Assembly (NCBI GenBank): GCA_043513815.1
Contig: CP121313.1
Coordinates: 2,542,001-2,606,000, forward strand
Reading direction: 5' to 3'
From: JANQIO01 sp043513815
GTDB taxonomy: Bacteria > Pseudomonadota > Gammaproteobacteria > Pseudomonadales > Halieaceae
DNA length: 64,000 bases
The position numbers were made by a program, and so were the translations under genes. The notes under the pieces are model-generated. The model saw nothing but the letters and a program-made list of their open reading frames with translations. It was not told the origin of the DNA and made no database searches. Positions 1 through 8,276 of this stretch are shown piece by piece; position 1 is the stretch's first letter, and every line of letters starts with the position of its first letter.

Positions 1-1
1 C

Positions 2-1057
2 CACCTCAAAAACAGCGTGACGCTATTACGCGGCAGAGAGGCCTGGCTATCGCCACACATCGGCGACCTCGACACCCCGGCCACCATCCGCTTCCAGCGT
101 GACAGTATCGAACAACTGCTGCAGATGCTGGAAACGAGACCTGCAGCCATCGCCTGTGACTGGCACCGCGACTACGCCGCAACACGCCTGGCCGAGCAAA
201 TGGCGCAGGAATGCGAAGTCGCGCTGCCGCTGCTGCGCATCCAGCACCATCATGCTCACCTGGCCGCTGTGCTCGCCACCAGCGGACACGAAGGGCCGGC
301 ACTGGGCATTGCCCTGGACGGACATGGCGTTGGCGCCGACGGTGCTTCCTGGGGCGGCGAACTAATGCGATTGCAGGGCAGCCGCTTTACACGGCTCGGT
401 CATTTTTCCCCGCTCCCGGTCGCCGGCGGTGATCGCGCGGCACGGGAACCCTGGCGCATGGCGGCCGGCGCACTACAGCTACTCGGTCGAGGTCAGGAAA
501 TAGAAAAGCGCTTTGTCGAAGAACCGCTGGCGCCAGCACTGATGGCACTGCTTGCGGAAGATAAAGTCCCGACAACAACGGCCGCGGGCCGCCTGTTTGA
601 TGCCGCCGCCGCCCTGCTCGGCGTCAACACTCGCGCCGCCTATGAAGGCGAAGCACCCATGCAGCTGGAAGCTCTGGTCAGCAAGCCGCTGGTGCTGAAC
701 GACGGCTACCGGCTTGAAGACGGAACCCTGGATTTTAGCCCGCTGCTGGCAGCACTGGCTGACTGCGACGACCCGGTCATGGGGGCCAGCCTGTTCCACG
801 GCACACTGATCGAAGCCCTGACAAGATGGGCGGTACACGCGGCGGACACCACCGGTATTGACACCATTGCGCTGGCCGGCGGTTGCTTTCTCAATCGCCA
901 TCTCGCCGCGCAAATTCCGGCTCGCCTGCGGTCCGCGGGACTGGTACCCCTGTTACCTACCAGCGTGCCACCCAACGACGGCAGTATCAGCCTGGGCCAG
1001 GCCTGGGTGGCCCGCCGACGGCTGCTGGAATCCGCGAACTCGCTGGAGATGAACTGA
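2..1057 (+). CDS. hypF: Carbamoyltransferase HypF, C-terminal part (5' end outside window)
   Basis: HypF makes the carbamoyl group, from carbamoyl phosphate and ATP, that becomes the cyanide ligands of the [NiFe] hydrogenase active site. The reading frame is open through the left edge, so only about 350 C-terminal residues of a protein usually near 750 are present. This part covers the Kae1-like carbamoyltransferase domain. Visible landmarks are the HHAH motif, the GIALDGHGVGADG block and the late GGCFLN loop where most homologues have GGVFQN. The TGA stop shares a base with the hypC ATG, so translation is coupled. The acylphosphatase and YrdC-like domains and any hypA/hypB would lie to the left. 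Confidence 0.93.
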   Translation, partial: HLKNSVTLLRGREAWLSPHIGDLDTPATIRFQRDSIEQLLQMLETRPAAIACDWHRDYAATRLAEQMAQECEVALPLLRIQHHHAHLAAVLATSGHEGPALGIALDGHGVGADGASWGGELMRLQGSRFTRLGHFSPLPVAGGDRAAREPWRMAAGALQLLGRGQEIEKRFVEEPLAPALMALLAEDKVPTTTAAGRLFDAAAALLGVNTRAAYEGEAPMQLEALVSKPLVLNDGYRLEDGTLDFSPLLAALADCDDPVMGASLFHGTLIEALTRWAVHAADTTGIDTIALAGGCFLNRHLAAQIPARLRSAGLVPLLPTSVPPNDGSISLGQAWVARRRLLESANSLEMN

Positions 1058-1287
1058 TGTGCCTCGCCATACCTGTCTGCATTACTGAAATCGTTGATGA
1101 TGAGCGCGCCCTTGCGTCATCTGGTGGTGTCATTCGAGAAATCAACACAGCGCTGGTCGATGACCTGGTCGTAGGAGACTACGTCATTCTGCACGTGGGT
1201 TACGCCCTGTCGCGTCTGGACCAGCAGGAAGCGGAGCGTACCCTCGCTGCCATGAGCGACGGTGAAGCCCTGGAGGCCAGCCTGTGA
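1057..1287 (+). CDS. hypC: Hydrogenase maturation chaperone HypC
   Basis: This is a 76-residue HypC/HupF-family chaperone that with HypD carries the Fe(CN)2CO unit and delivers it to the hydrogenase large-subunit precursor. It starts with the diagnostic MCLAIP, whose Cys2 is the iron and HypD contact, and has the conserved HVGYALSRLD block near residue 50. I chose the ATG overlapping the hypF stop because HypC needs cysteine as residue 2. The frame is open further upstream but that is only shadow. Its stop overlaps the GTG start of hypD by four bases (GTGA). Confidence 0.96.
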   Translation: MCLAIPVCITEIVDDERALASSGGVIREINTALVDDLVVGDYVILHVGYALSRLDQQEAERTLAAMSDGEALEASL

Positions 1288-2459
1288 AATACGTTGATGA
1301 GTTCCGCGACGGCGAGCGAGCCAAAGCACTGGGCGACGCCATTGCCGCAGCAGCCAGCAGTGGTCGCGAATATCGGTTGATGGAATTCTGCGGTGGACAC
1401 ACCCACGCAGTATTTCGCTATGGTGTGCCCGACCTGTTGCCCGCCAATGTAGAACTGATCCACGGGCCGGGATGCCCGGTTTGCGTGCTGCCTATCGGTC
1501 GCCTGGACATGGCCATACGGCTGGCCTCCGACCACCCCGAAGTGATTCTTGCCTCCTATGGAGACATGCTGCGAGTACCGGGCAGCAAGGGTGTGAGCCT
1601 GATGAAGGCGAAGGCAGACGGGGCCGATGTGCGCATGGTCTACTCTGTCAGTGACGCGCTCGATCTGGCGCGTACCCATCCGCAACGCCAGGTCGTGTTC
1701 TTCGGCATCGGTTTTGAAACCACCACGCCGCCGACGGCACTGGGCATCCTGCAGGCCGAAGCCGAGAAGCTCGGGAATTTCAGCGTGTTCTGCAACCATG
1801 TGCTTACGCCGGCGGCGATGAACGCCATCCTTGCCGTCGACGATGGCGATGTGCCGGTGGAAGTGGACGGTTTCATCGGTCCAGCACATGTCAGCGTGGT
1901 GATCGGCTCCGACGCCTATCGATTCTGCGCGGCGCATCACCAGAAACCGGTCGTCATTGCCGGGTTCGAACCGCTGGACGTACTGCAGTCGATTCTGATG
2001 TTGATCGAACAGCTTAACGAGGGCCGCGCAGAGATCGAGAACCAGTACACCCGCGCGGTGACACCGCTGGGCAACCAGCGCGCCCAGGCCATCGTGCAGC
2101 AGGTTTTCGAACGCCGCCCCAGCTTCGAGTGGCGCGGTTTGGGTGATATACCCGAATCCGCGCTGGCCATCCGCGATTGTTTCAGCCTCTACGACGCAGA
2201 GCATCGCTTTGACATGCACTACCAGTATGCCCACGGCACCAAGAGCTGTGACTGCCCGGCCATCCTTCGCGGGGTCAAGAAACCCACTGACTGCAAACTA
2301 TTCGCGACCAGCTGCACACCCGACAACCCGCTGGGGTCCTGCATGGTGTCCGACGAAGGCGCCTGTGCCGCTTATTACACTTACGGGCGCTTTCGCCAGG
2401 ATGCCCAGGCGAAGCAAACGGAAACCAAGGAGAAGCGTCGTGCAGTACGACAAGGGTAA
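1284..2459 (+). CDS. hypD: Hydrogenase maturation protein HypD
   Basis: HypD is the [4Fe-4S] scaffold on which the iron atom receives its CN and CO ligands, acting with HypC and HypE. The 391-residue length is near the family norm. Motifs seen are FCGGHTH (Cys36), GPGCPVC (Cys64 and Cys67), GFETTTP (143-149) and a C-terminal cysteine cluster (about residues 318-360) that ligates the cluster. The start is GTG at 1284, overlapping the hypC stop, so this is a translationally coupled cistron. The protein is cytoplasmic. Confidence 0.97.
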   Translation: MKYVDEFRDGERAKALGDAIAAAASSGREYRLMEFCGGHTHAVFRYGVPDLLPANVELIHGPGCPVCVLPIGRLDMAIRLASDHPEVILASYGDMLRVPGSKGVSLMKAKADGADVRMVYSVSDALDLARTHPQRQVVFFGIGFETTTPPTALGILQAEAEKLGNFSVFCNHVLTPAAMNAILAVDDGDVPVEVDGFIGPAHVSVVIGSDAYRFCAAHHQKPVVIAGFEPLDVLQSILMLIEQLNEGRAEIENQYTRAVTPLGNQRAQAIVQQVFERRPSFEWRGLGDIPESALAIRDCFSLYDAEHRFDMHYQYAHGTKSCDCPAILRGVKKPTDCKLFATSCTPDNPLGSCMVSDEGACAAYYTYGRFRQDAQAKQTETKEKRRAVRQG

Positions 2460-3522
2460 CGTTGAAGCGATGGCTGAAGCCGGCCGCCGCCAGGCCCGCA
2501 AACTGGATCTGGCCAGCGGTCGCGTGGATATGAGCCACGGTGCCGGCGGTCGTGCCATGGCGGATCTGGTGGATCTGATCTTTCGCCCCGCGTTCGACAA
2601 CCCCATGCTGAATCGCGCCGATGACCAGGCCAGTTTCGAGGTGGAAGCCGGCAGCATGGTCTTGACCACCGACAGCTTTGTGATATCGCCCCTGTTTTTC
2701 CCGGGCGGAGATATCGGCAGCCTGGCGGTACACGGAACCGTCAACGATCTCGCAATGGGCGGTGCCGTGCCTCTATACCTCACGGCGGGTTTCATTCTTG
2801 AAGAGGGCTTCCCGCTGGCTGACCTGGCACGCATAGTCGATTCCATGGCGGCAGCCGCAAGGGAGGCCGGCGTGGCAATAGTGACCGGCGATACCAAGGT
2901 GGTAGAACGCGGCAAGGGTGACGGTATCTTTATCAATACCGCCGGTGTGGGGAGGGTGCCTGCCGGGCTGGCGCTGGGCGGCGACCGGGCGCGCCCCGGC
3001 GACAAGGTCATTGTCTCCGGCACCATCGGCGATCACGGGGTAGCGATCATGTCTCTGCGCAAGGGGCTGCGGTTTACCACCGAGCTGTGTTCCGACTCTG
3101 CCTCACTCAATCACCTGGTCGCGGCCATGGTCACCGCTGATGGCCCTGGCCTGCGTCTAATGCGCGACCCCACGCGGGGCGGCCTGGCGGCCACCCTCAA
3201 TGAGATCGCACACCAGTCCGGTGTGGGCATCCGCCTGCACGAGCAAGACCTGCCCGTGCGCGAGGAGGTTCGGGGCGCCTGTGAACTCCTGGGGCTCGAC
3301 CCGCTAAACGTGGCAAATGAAGGCAAGCTGATAGCCGTGGTGGACCCGGAGGCGGCAGATGGGATGCTCTGCGCGATGCGCCGCCAACCCTGTGGCGCGG
3401 GGGCTAAGGTCATCGGCGAGATTATCGAAGACGACCTGCGCCTGGTTCGCATGAGCACCGGCATCGGTGGCGAACGCGTGGTGGACTGGCTACACGGCGA
3501 ACAGCTGCCCCGTATCTGCTAG
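2440..3522 (+). CDS. hypE: Hydrogenase maturation dehydratase HypE
   Basis: HypE accepts the carbamoyl group from HypF on its C-terminal cysteine and dehydrates it with ATP to a thiocyanate, the direct cyanide donor. The product is 360 residues and ends in the essential PRIC tail (Cys360). The N-terminal MSHGAGG glycine-rich block binds ATP in this AIR synthase-like fold. I start it at GTG 2440: AAGGAG lies at 2427-2432 with ideal spacing and the start overlaps the hypD 3' end. An ATG at 2470 is a weaker alternative. It closes the hypFCDE run and faces the CoA-transferase convergently. Confidence 0.96.
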   Translation: MQYDKGNVEAMAEAGRRQARKLDLASGRVDMSHGAGGRAMADLVDLIFRPAFDNPMLNRADDQASFEVEAGSMVLTTDSFVISPLFFPGGDIGSLAVHGTVNDLAMGGAVPLYLTAGFILEEGFPLADLARIVDSMAAAAREAGVAIVTGDTKVVERGKGDGIFINTAGVGRVPAGLALGGDRARPGDKVIVSGTIGDHGVAIMSLRKGLRFTTELCSDSASLNHLVAAMVTADGPGLRLMRDPTRGGLAATLNEIAHQSGVGIRLHEQDLPVREEVRGACELLGLDPLNVANEGKLIAVVDPEAADGMLCAMRRQPCGAGAKVIGEIIEDDLRLVRMSTGIGGERVVDWLHGEQLPRIC

Positions 3523-3556
3523 GTCCGCCGGGGCAACGCTGGCTTGATGATATCGG

Positions 3557-4762
3557 CTAGCAGACGCCCTGCTCTTTCAGTGCGGCCACGTCCTCGTCGC
3601 TGAGGGACAGTATCTCTTTCAGTACCTCATCGTTGTGGGCGCCCACCTCCGCCCCCGCCCAGTCAGTGCGGCCCGGGGTTTTCGACAGAATTGGGGTGAT
3701 CGCGGGGATAGTGTGGGTCTTGCCGTTGACGTCGACCTCTTCAAACATGCCACGGGCGCGGAAGTGCGGGTCGTTGAACTGGTCTTCGATGTTGTACATC
3801 AAACCCACAGGCACCCGTTCCTTCTCGAGGATATCGACCACTTCGGAAGACGGCAGCGACGCACACCAGTCCGCCAACGCCTTGTCGATTTCCGGCTCGT
3901 GTTCCACACGTCCAGCGTTGCTGGCCATGGCTGGATTTTCCGCCATCTCCGGATGACCAGCCGCTACCATCAGGCGCTTGAAAATCGAGTCGCCGTTGCC
4001 GCCGATCACCACGTACTTACCGTCGGCGCAGGTATAGGTGTTGGTGGGCACGATGCCGGTAATGGTGGTGCCGGAAGGCTCGCGTACGACGCCGGCACCG
4101 GCGTATTCCGGCACCACCGACTCCATCAGGTTGAACATGGACTCGTAGAGGGCAACGTCAACCACCTGGCCCTCGTCGGGCTTGTTGTGGCGCTGCAGCA
4201 GGGCCAGGCACACACCCAGTGCCGCGTGAATAGCTGACACCGTGTCTCCGACACTGAGGTTGGGTCGCACCGGGGGCTGGCCAGGGAAACCATTCAGGTA
4301 ACGAAAGCCCGAAACACCCTCTGTCACCGACGCATAGCCGGGCTTGGAGGAATAGGGCCCGGTCTGCCCATAGCCGGAAATGCGCGCGAAAATCAGGCCG
4401 GGGTTGAAGGGCTCCAGATCATCGGGGCCCAGGCCCCACTCTTCCATCACGCCGGGGCGGAAGTTTTCCACGACCACATCAGCCGTTTTCATCAGTTCCC
4501 GCACCAGCTCACGGCCCTGCTCACTCTTGAGGTCCAGGGTCACGCTCTTCTTGTTGCGCCCGATGCTGCGCCACCACAGGGAAGTACCGTCGTCATCGAG
4601 GACGCGCCAGCCGCGGATAGGATCGCCTTTGATCGGGGGCTCCACCTTGATCACTTCAGCGCCAAAATACGCCAGGATCGAGCCGGTAAACGGCCCCGCC
4701 AGTAACTGTCCCATTTCAATAACGCGAATGCCGTCCAGCGGCCGTGCAGTATCCTTGCTCAT
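3557..4762 (-). CDS. CaiB/BaiF family III CoA-transferase
   Basis: This 401-residue protein is a family III acyl-CoA transferase that would move CoA between carboxylic acids through aspartyl intermediates. It opens with the typical IRVIEMGQLLAGPF block, has the GAEVIKVEPP segment and a VENFRPGVMEEWG block, and carries the candidate catalytic Asp173 in SVGDTVSA. Substrate cannot be read from sequence: formyl-, succinyl-, mesaconyl- and carnitinyl-type enzymes share these features. It is monocistronic here, convergent with hypE. The nearby thioesterase at 5641 could act on a related acyl-CoA, but that is inference. Confidence 0.9.
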   Translation of the reverse strand: MSKDTARPLDGIRVIEMGQLLAGPFTGSILAYFGAEVIKVEPPIKGDPIRGWRVLDDDGTSLWWRSIGRNKKSVTLDLKSEQGRELVRELMKTADVVVENFRPGVMEEWGLGPDDLEPFNPGLIFARISGYGQTGPYSSKPGYASVTEGVSGFRYLNGFPGQPPVRPNLSVGDTVSAIHAALGVCLALLQRHNKPDEGQVVDVALYESMFNLMESVVPEYAGAGVVREPSGTTITGIVPTNTYTCADGKYVVIGGNGDSIFKRLMVAAGHPEMAENPAMASNAGRVEHEPEIDKALADWCASLPSSEVVDILEKERVPVGLMYNIEDQFNDPHFRARGMFEEVDVNGKTHTIPAITPILSKTPGRTDWAGAEVGAHNDEVLKEILSLSDEDVAALKEQGVC

Positions 4763-5011
4763 GCTTTTCCTCTGAGGTGTGCGAGAGTGCCGGGTTCAGG
4801 CCAATGCTGGGCTCCCGGCCTTATTCTGCAAACTGATACGCAACCTGGACAGAATCGGGTCTGTCTCCGGCCCAGGTCTGGCGATGGCGAGTACCAGTGC
4901 AGCGGGCGCTAAACCTGAGGGTTCTGGCCGCCCACTCTCTCCAAACAGGCGTTCAGAGCGCGACCGCAAGCTCCTGCGGGCTGCGAAGGCCACATCCAAT
5001 AGAGCAGGCGG
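4763..5011. other. Intergenic, no gene supported
   Basis: This 249-bp gap separates the CoA-transferase start from the stop of the lipoprotein cytochrome c. Short open frames on both strands lack a ribosome-binding site, a recognisable family or coding bias. It presumably holds the CoA-transferase promoter, but I cannot point to a convincing -35/-10 pair. Confidence 0.5.
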
Positions 5012-5473
5012 CTAGGGATAGTAGGTCTCATAGCTGTTGGGTGAGACCACGATCACTTCATATTGCGGCTGCAGAAAAGCCACCAGGTCGATGAGCTCCT
5101 GCACCGTCATTACATCATTGTAGACCGGCATGCGGGACCTGCCGTCGTCCTCGGATACCTGTCGCGGCAAACGCGAGGTCAGTCGGTGGGAGGGGTTGAT
5201 GATGGAGGTGACCAATGCGGCATAAGTCGTTACCCGGGTGGATTTCCCCCCCAGTGGCAAGTAAATATCGACAGCAGCGGGGTCACGCTGAGGCACACCA
5301 TCGGCGCTGTGGCAATCATGGCAACGCAGCTCAACGAAGGTGGCCTGGCCCGCTTCCGGGTCGCCTTTGGGTAGCGCGAAGCCACGCGGTGAATTGGGCC
5401 CAAATTCACAGCCCGCCAGGCAGACCAGGGCCAGCGGCGCCAGCACCGGGAAAAACACTCGCCGTATGGACAT
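5012..5473 (-). CDS. Lipoprotein monoheme cytochrome c
   Basis: This 153-residue exported protein has an N-terminal signal ending in a lipobox (LAGC, Cys22), so it is probably anchored to a periplasmic membrane face. It has one heme-binding CHDCH motif (Cys51, Cys54, His55) and a downstream MPVYNDVM segment whose Met115 is the likely sixth ligand, as in class I cytochromes c. It would carry electrons in the periplasm; its partner is not evident. It is divergent from the thioesterase gene, with a 167-bp gap between them. Confidence 0.88.
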   Translation of the reverse strand: MSIRRVFFPVLAPLALVCLAGCEFGPNSPRGFALPKGDPEAGQATFVELRCHDCHSADGVPQRDPAAVDIYLPLGGKSTRVTTYAALVTSIINPSHRLTSRLPRQVSEDDGRSRMPVYNDVMTVQELIDLVAFLQPQYEVIVVSPNSYETYYP

Positions 5474-5640
5474 GATTCAGCTCCTTCGAAATGGATGCCA
5501 GCCTGCACGCTATCGCAGTCGGGGACTCAAACCCTTGCGCCGCATCAAATTACCCGGGAATACTGCTACCAGGGGAGTTTTTGGCAGGAGCGCAAGCAGC
5601 ACGTATGCTGTCCACCCACGATAGCCGAGCAGGACAGCAG

Positions 5641-6120
5641 ATGAACCAGGATGCACTATTTACCAGCACCTCCAGCGTACTGCCGGCATGGATCGACTAC
5701 AACGGCCATATGAACATGGGCTACTACCTTGTGGCCTTCGACCAGATCGCCACCGACGGCTTCTATGACTACCTGGGTATTGGCGTCGAGCACAAGCAAC
5801 AGGCTGGCAAGTCCACCTTCAGCCTGGCGGCCAATATCGACTTTATCGCCGAACTCATGGAAGGTGACCCACTGCGTTTTACTACCCAGCTGGTGGACTA
5901 CGACCACAAGCGGCTGCACTTCCACCACTGCCTGTATCACGCCAAAGAAGGCTATCTGGCGGCCACCAACGAAAATCTCGGCATGTACATCGATATGCAG
6001 TCCCGGCGCAGCACCTCGTTCAGCGAGGATCAAATGGCGCGATTCCAGGTCGAGCTGGAACGCGGCCAGGCACTGGGAATGCCGGAGGGCGTGGGCCGGA
6101 AACTGGGTATTCGGCGCTAG
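5641..6120 (+). CDS. Hot-dog fold acyl-CoA thioesterase
   Basis: This 159-residue protein belongs to the 4HBT-like thioesterase superfamily. The N-terminal WIDYNGHMN block (residues 17-25) is the usual active-site region, with Asp19 the likely catalytic acid. The overall pattern resembles the thioesterases that hydrolyse betainyl-CoA and are sometimes fused to carnitine dehydrogenase, but the substrate is not provable. I start at ATG 5641; a frame open upstream to 5491 has no family match. It is cytoplasmic and followed by the convergent glycosyltransferase operon. Confidence 0.85.
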   Translation: MNQDALFTSTSSVLPAWIDYNGHMNMGYYLVAFDQIATDGFYDYLGIGVEHKQQAGKSTFSLAANIDFIAELMEGDPLRFTTQLVDYDHKRLHFHHCLYHAKEGYLAATNENLGMYIDMQSRRSTSFSEDQMARFQVELERGQALGMPEGVGRKLGIRR

Positions 6121-6173
6121 CCGCCAACTCTCACCGACAGTTGGAATTCTCGATGAGAGATGGCGGTCAGGCG

Positions 6174-6911
6174 TCAGCGGTAGCTGCTGTTCATCAGGCC
6201 CATTCGCGACAGCCGGTAGACGACCGTCTGCCAGATGACGCCCAGCCCGTAGCGAATCACCGGCCAACCCGCTATAGAGGACGCATCTACTGCGTAACGC
6301 GTCGGGCAGGTCACCTCACCGATGCTGAAACCGTGAGCAATCACCTGCAGCAGCATCTGGTTGTCAAAGATGAAATCGTCAGAGTTGCGCGCCAGTGGCA
6401 GGGTTTCCAGGACCTCACGGGAGAAGGCACGGAACCCGGTGTGATACTCCGACAGCTTGTAGCCCACCATCAGGTTCTGGAACAGCGTCAGCAAGCGATT
6501 GGCCATGTACTTGTGACGGGGCATACCTCCCTTCAGGGCTCCCGTCCCGAGAATGCGGGAGCCCAGCACACAATCAAACACGTCTTCGGCAATGAGTCCC
6601 GCCATTGAGCGGATCAGCCGCGGCGTGTACTGATAGTCCGGGTGCACCATGACCACTATGTCGGCACCCAGATCCAGGGCCGCCCGGTAACAGGTCTTTT
6701 GATTGCCGCCGTAGCCGAGGTTCCTGTCGTGGACGATTACGCGGTCAATGCCCAGGCTGGCGGCTACTTCAGCCGTGTTGTCCGGGCTGGCGTCGTCCAC
6801 CAGGATGACGCTGTCCACCACGTCAAAGGGCAGTTCACGGTAGGTTTTTTCCAGGGTATCGGCCGCATTGTAGGCGGGCATTACCACACAGATTTTCTTG
6901 TTGTTGATCAC
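6174..6911 (-). CDS. Family 2 glycosyltransferase, DPM1-like
   Basis: This 245-residue GT2 enzyme probably transfers a sugar from a nucleotide donor to a polyprenyl phosphate. It has the GT-A start CVVMPAYNA, the VDDASPDNT block with Asp39-Asp40, and a DxD-like HPDYQ (residues 90-94). No C-terminal membrane pair is obvious, unlike GtrB proteins. It is the last gene of a four-gene operon and its ATG overlaps the methyltransferase stop by four bases. Together with GtrA this suggests making and flipping a lipid-linked sugar for cell-surface glycans. Confidence 0.9.
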   Translation of the reverse strand: MINNKKICVVMPAYNAADTLEKTYRELPFDVVDSVILVDDASPDNTAEVAASLGIDRVIVHDRNLGYGGNQKTCYRAALDLGADIVVMVHPDYQYTPRLIRSMAGLIAEDVFDCVLGSRILGTGALKGGMPRHKYMANRLLTLFQNLMVGYKLSEYHTGFRAFSREVLETLPLARNSDDFIFDNQMLLQVIAHGFSIGEVTCPTRYAVDASSIAGWPVIRYGLGVIWQTVVYRLSRMGLMNSSYR

Positions 6912-7885
6912 GCTCCGCCCTCCTTTCTGGCGTAAAACGCCACGGTCGCCCCGGACCGGGCAACCATTCCGTACAGACTCTCCATCAGTGCAAACGGCAT
7001 CAGCACGCCTGCCAGACCGGACCAGGCCGCCAGTTCCAGCCAGGCTGATAGACGGCGGCGCCCGCCGTACTTCAGCAACGCGTAGAAGCGATTGGGCCGC
7101 TGCGGAAACAGCGCGTTCATGGCGCTCTGTATGAAACCATATAGATTCTGGGCGAGATCCAGATGGCCTTCCTGTTCAATGCGCAGGCCGCGTTCCGCGA
7201 GCCGCTGTCGCAGCCAGGGTGCATCGATATGCACCAGGTGCCGCGGCAGGTCCAGGTGAAACCAGTGGCGCCCGAACAAACGACTTTGCAGACTGCCGAA
7301 ATTGGGAACCGCCAGCGCCAGAACACCGCCGGGGTTCAGGTGCTGCTGCAACCGGTCAAGCATGGCGTCCTGACCCTGCAGATGCTCGAAGACATGCCAC
7401 AACACGATAATGTCCCAGCGCCGGTCGCTGAATTCAGCATCCTCCAGGCTGCCGTGCCGCACGATCTTTGCCAGCTCTCCCTGCAAAGGGAACTCTTCCC
7501 GCTCCAGGCCGATGACTTCAGCGCCCAGCCCACGGAAGGCTCGCAGTAGTACCGCCCGACCGCAGCCGATATCCAGCACCGACGGCAGTGCACCCTCTTC
7601 CCTCCGCCAGAGCTGCAGCAGCGAGCGGGCGCGGCGACCCGCAAGGCCGTCCAAAAGCGCTTCCATCCAGCCGGCGAACTTGCTTTCGGTAGAACCGTAG
7701 TAGTCGATGTCGTAGCTATCCGACACCGTGTCGGCGGCGGCCATGCCAGTGTTGGCGAGGTCGCAGTGTTCGCAGCGGAATACCGGGAAGCGCCCGGCTG
7801 CAATACCGTCAAATGCCGGTGCTTCAAACAGCACCTGTGCGTCGGCAGCACCACAGTTATGGCAGGCGGAAGAATCAGTTTGCAT
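6908..7885 (-). CDS. Class I SAM-dependent methyltransferase with N-terminal zinc ribbon
   Basis: This 325-residue protein has two CxxC pairs near the N terminus (Cys8/Cys11 and Cys38/Cys41), typical of a zinc-binding module in sugar methyltransferases. A SAM-binding motif I, VLDIGCGRA, follows near residue 100, then WHVFEHL and NPGGVLALAVPN. The C-terminal end is hydrophobic (around residues 285-310) and may touch the membrane. It overlaps GtrA by 11 bp upstream and the GT2 gene by 4 bp downstream, so it is expressed as part of the glycan operon. The acceptor is unknown. Confidence 0.9.
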   Translation of the reverse strand: MQTDSSACHNCGAADAQVLFEAPAFDGIAAGRFPVFRCEHCDLANTGMAAADTVSDSYDIDYYGSTESKFAGWMEALLDGLAGRRARSLLQLWRREEGALPSVLDIGCGRAVLLRAFRGLGAEVIGLEREEFPLQGELAKIVRHGSLEDAEFSDRRWDIIVLWHVFEHLQGQDAMLDRLQQHLNPGGVLALAVPNFGSLQSRLFGRHWFHLDLPRHLVHIDAPWLRQRLAERGLRIEQEGHLDLAQNLYGFIQSAMNALFPQRPNRFYALLKYGGRRRLSAWLELAAWSGLAGVLMPFALMESLYGMVARSGATVAFYARKEGGA

Positions 7886-8276
7886 GGCTCAACCTGTTGG
7901 GCGCGAACAGCCAGAATTTACGAGCGACGAAGTTGAAGCACGCCACGAAAAAGGTAGCGACCAGTTTGGCATAGACGTAGTTCCCATTAGCGGATTCCAC
8001 CCAGGTGAGCATCACTCCCTCACTGATAACCAGCCCGGTAATGACAATGCCCGAAAACAGGCCGAATTCCACCCAGCGGTTCTCAAACCGGTGCTCGGTA
8101 AACACCCAGGCAGAATTGAGTGCATATGCCACCAGCAGGCCAAGAAAGTATCCGAACACGTTGGACACAAGATAGTGCACGCCGAGATATTCGGTGAGCG
8201 CATAAAACACGGTGAAGTCCGTCGTAAAGGCCAGCACGCCGGCGATGCCGTAGCGAAACAGCTCCGGGAAATTCAT
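7875..8276 (-). CDS. GtrA family membrane protein
   Basis: This 133-residue protein has four predicted membrane spans and matches the GtrA pattern: an N-terminal FRYGIAGVLAF segment, a central LNSAWVF and a C-terminal FVARKFWLF. GtrA proteins are thought to flip polyprenyl-phosphate-linked sugars across the inner membrane. Its start overlaps the upstream TPR protein by four bases and its end overlaps the methyltransferase by 11 bp. The partner sugar-polyprenyl synthase is most likely the GT2 gene two positions downstream. Confidence 0.92.
   Translation of the reverse strand: MNFPELFRYGIAGVLAFTTDFTVFYALTEYLGVHYLVSNVFGYFLGLLVAYALNSAWVFTEHRFENRWVEFGLFSGIVITGLVISEGVMLTWVESANGNYVYAKLVATFFVACFNFVARKFWLFAPNRLSHAN

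Noticed and set aside
1200..2234. 344-codon minus-strand frame
   Set aside because: Antisense shadow of hypD.
2143..2439. Upstream extension of hypE
   Set aside because: It overlaps most of the hypD 3' end in another frame and is not HypE-like; a ribosome-binding site marks GTG 2440.
4779..5015. Short frames in the gap before the cytochrome c gene
   Set aside because: No start signal, no homology; both strands are open simply because of high GC.
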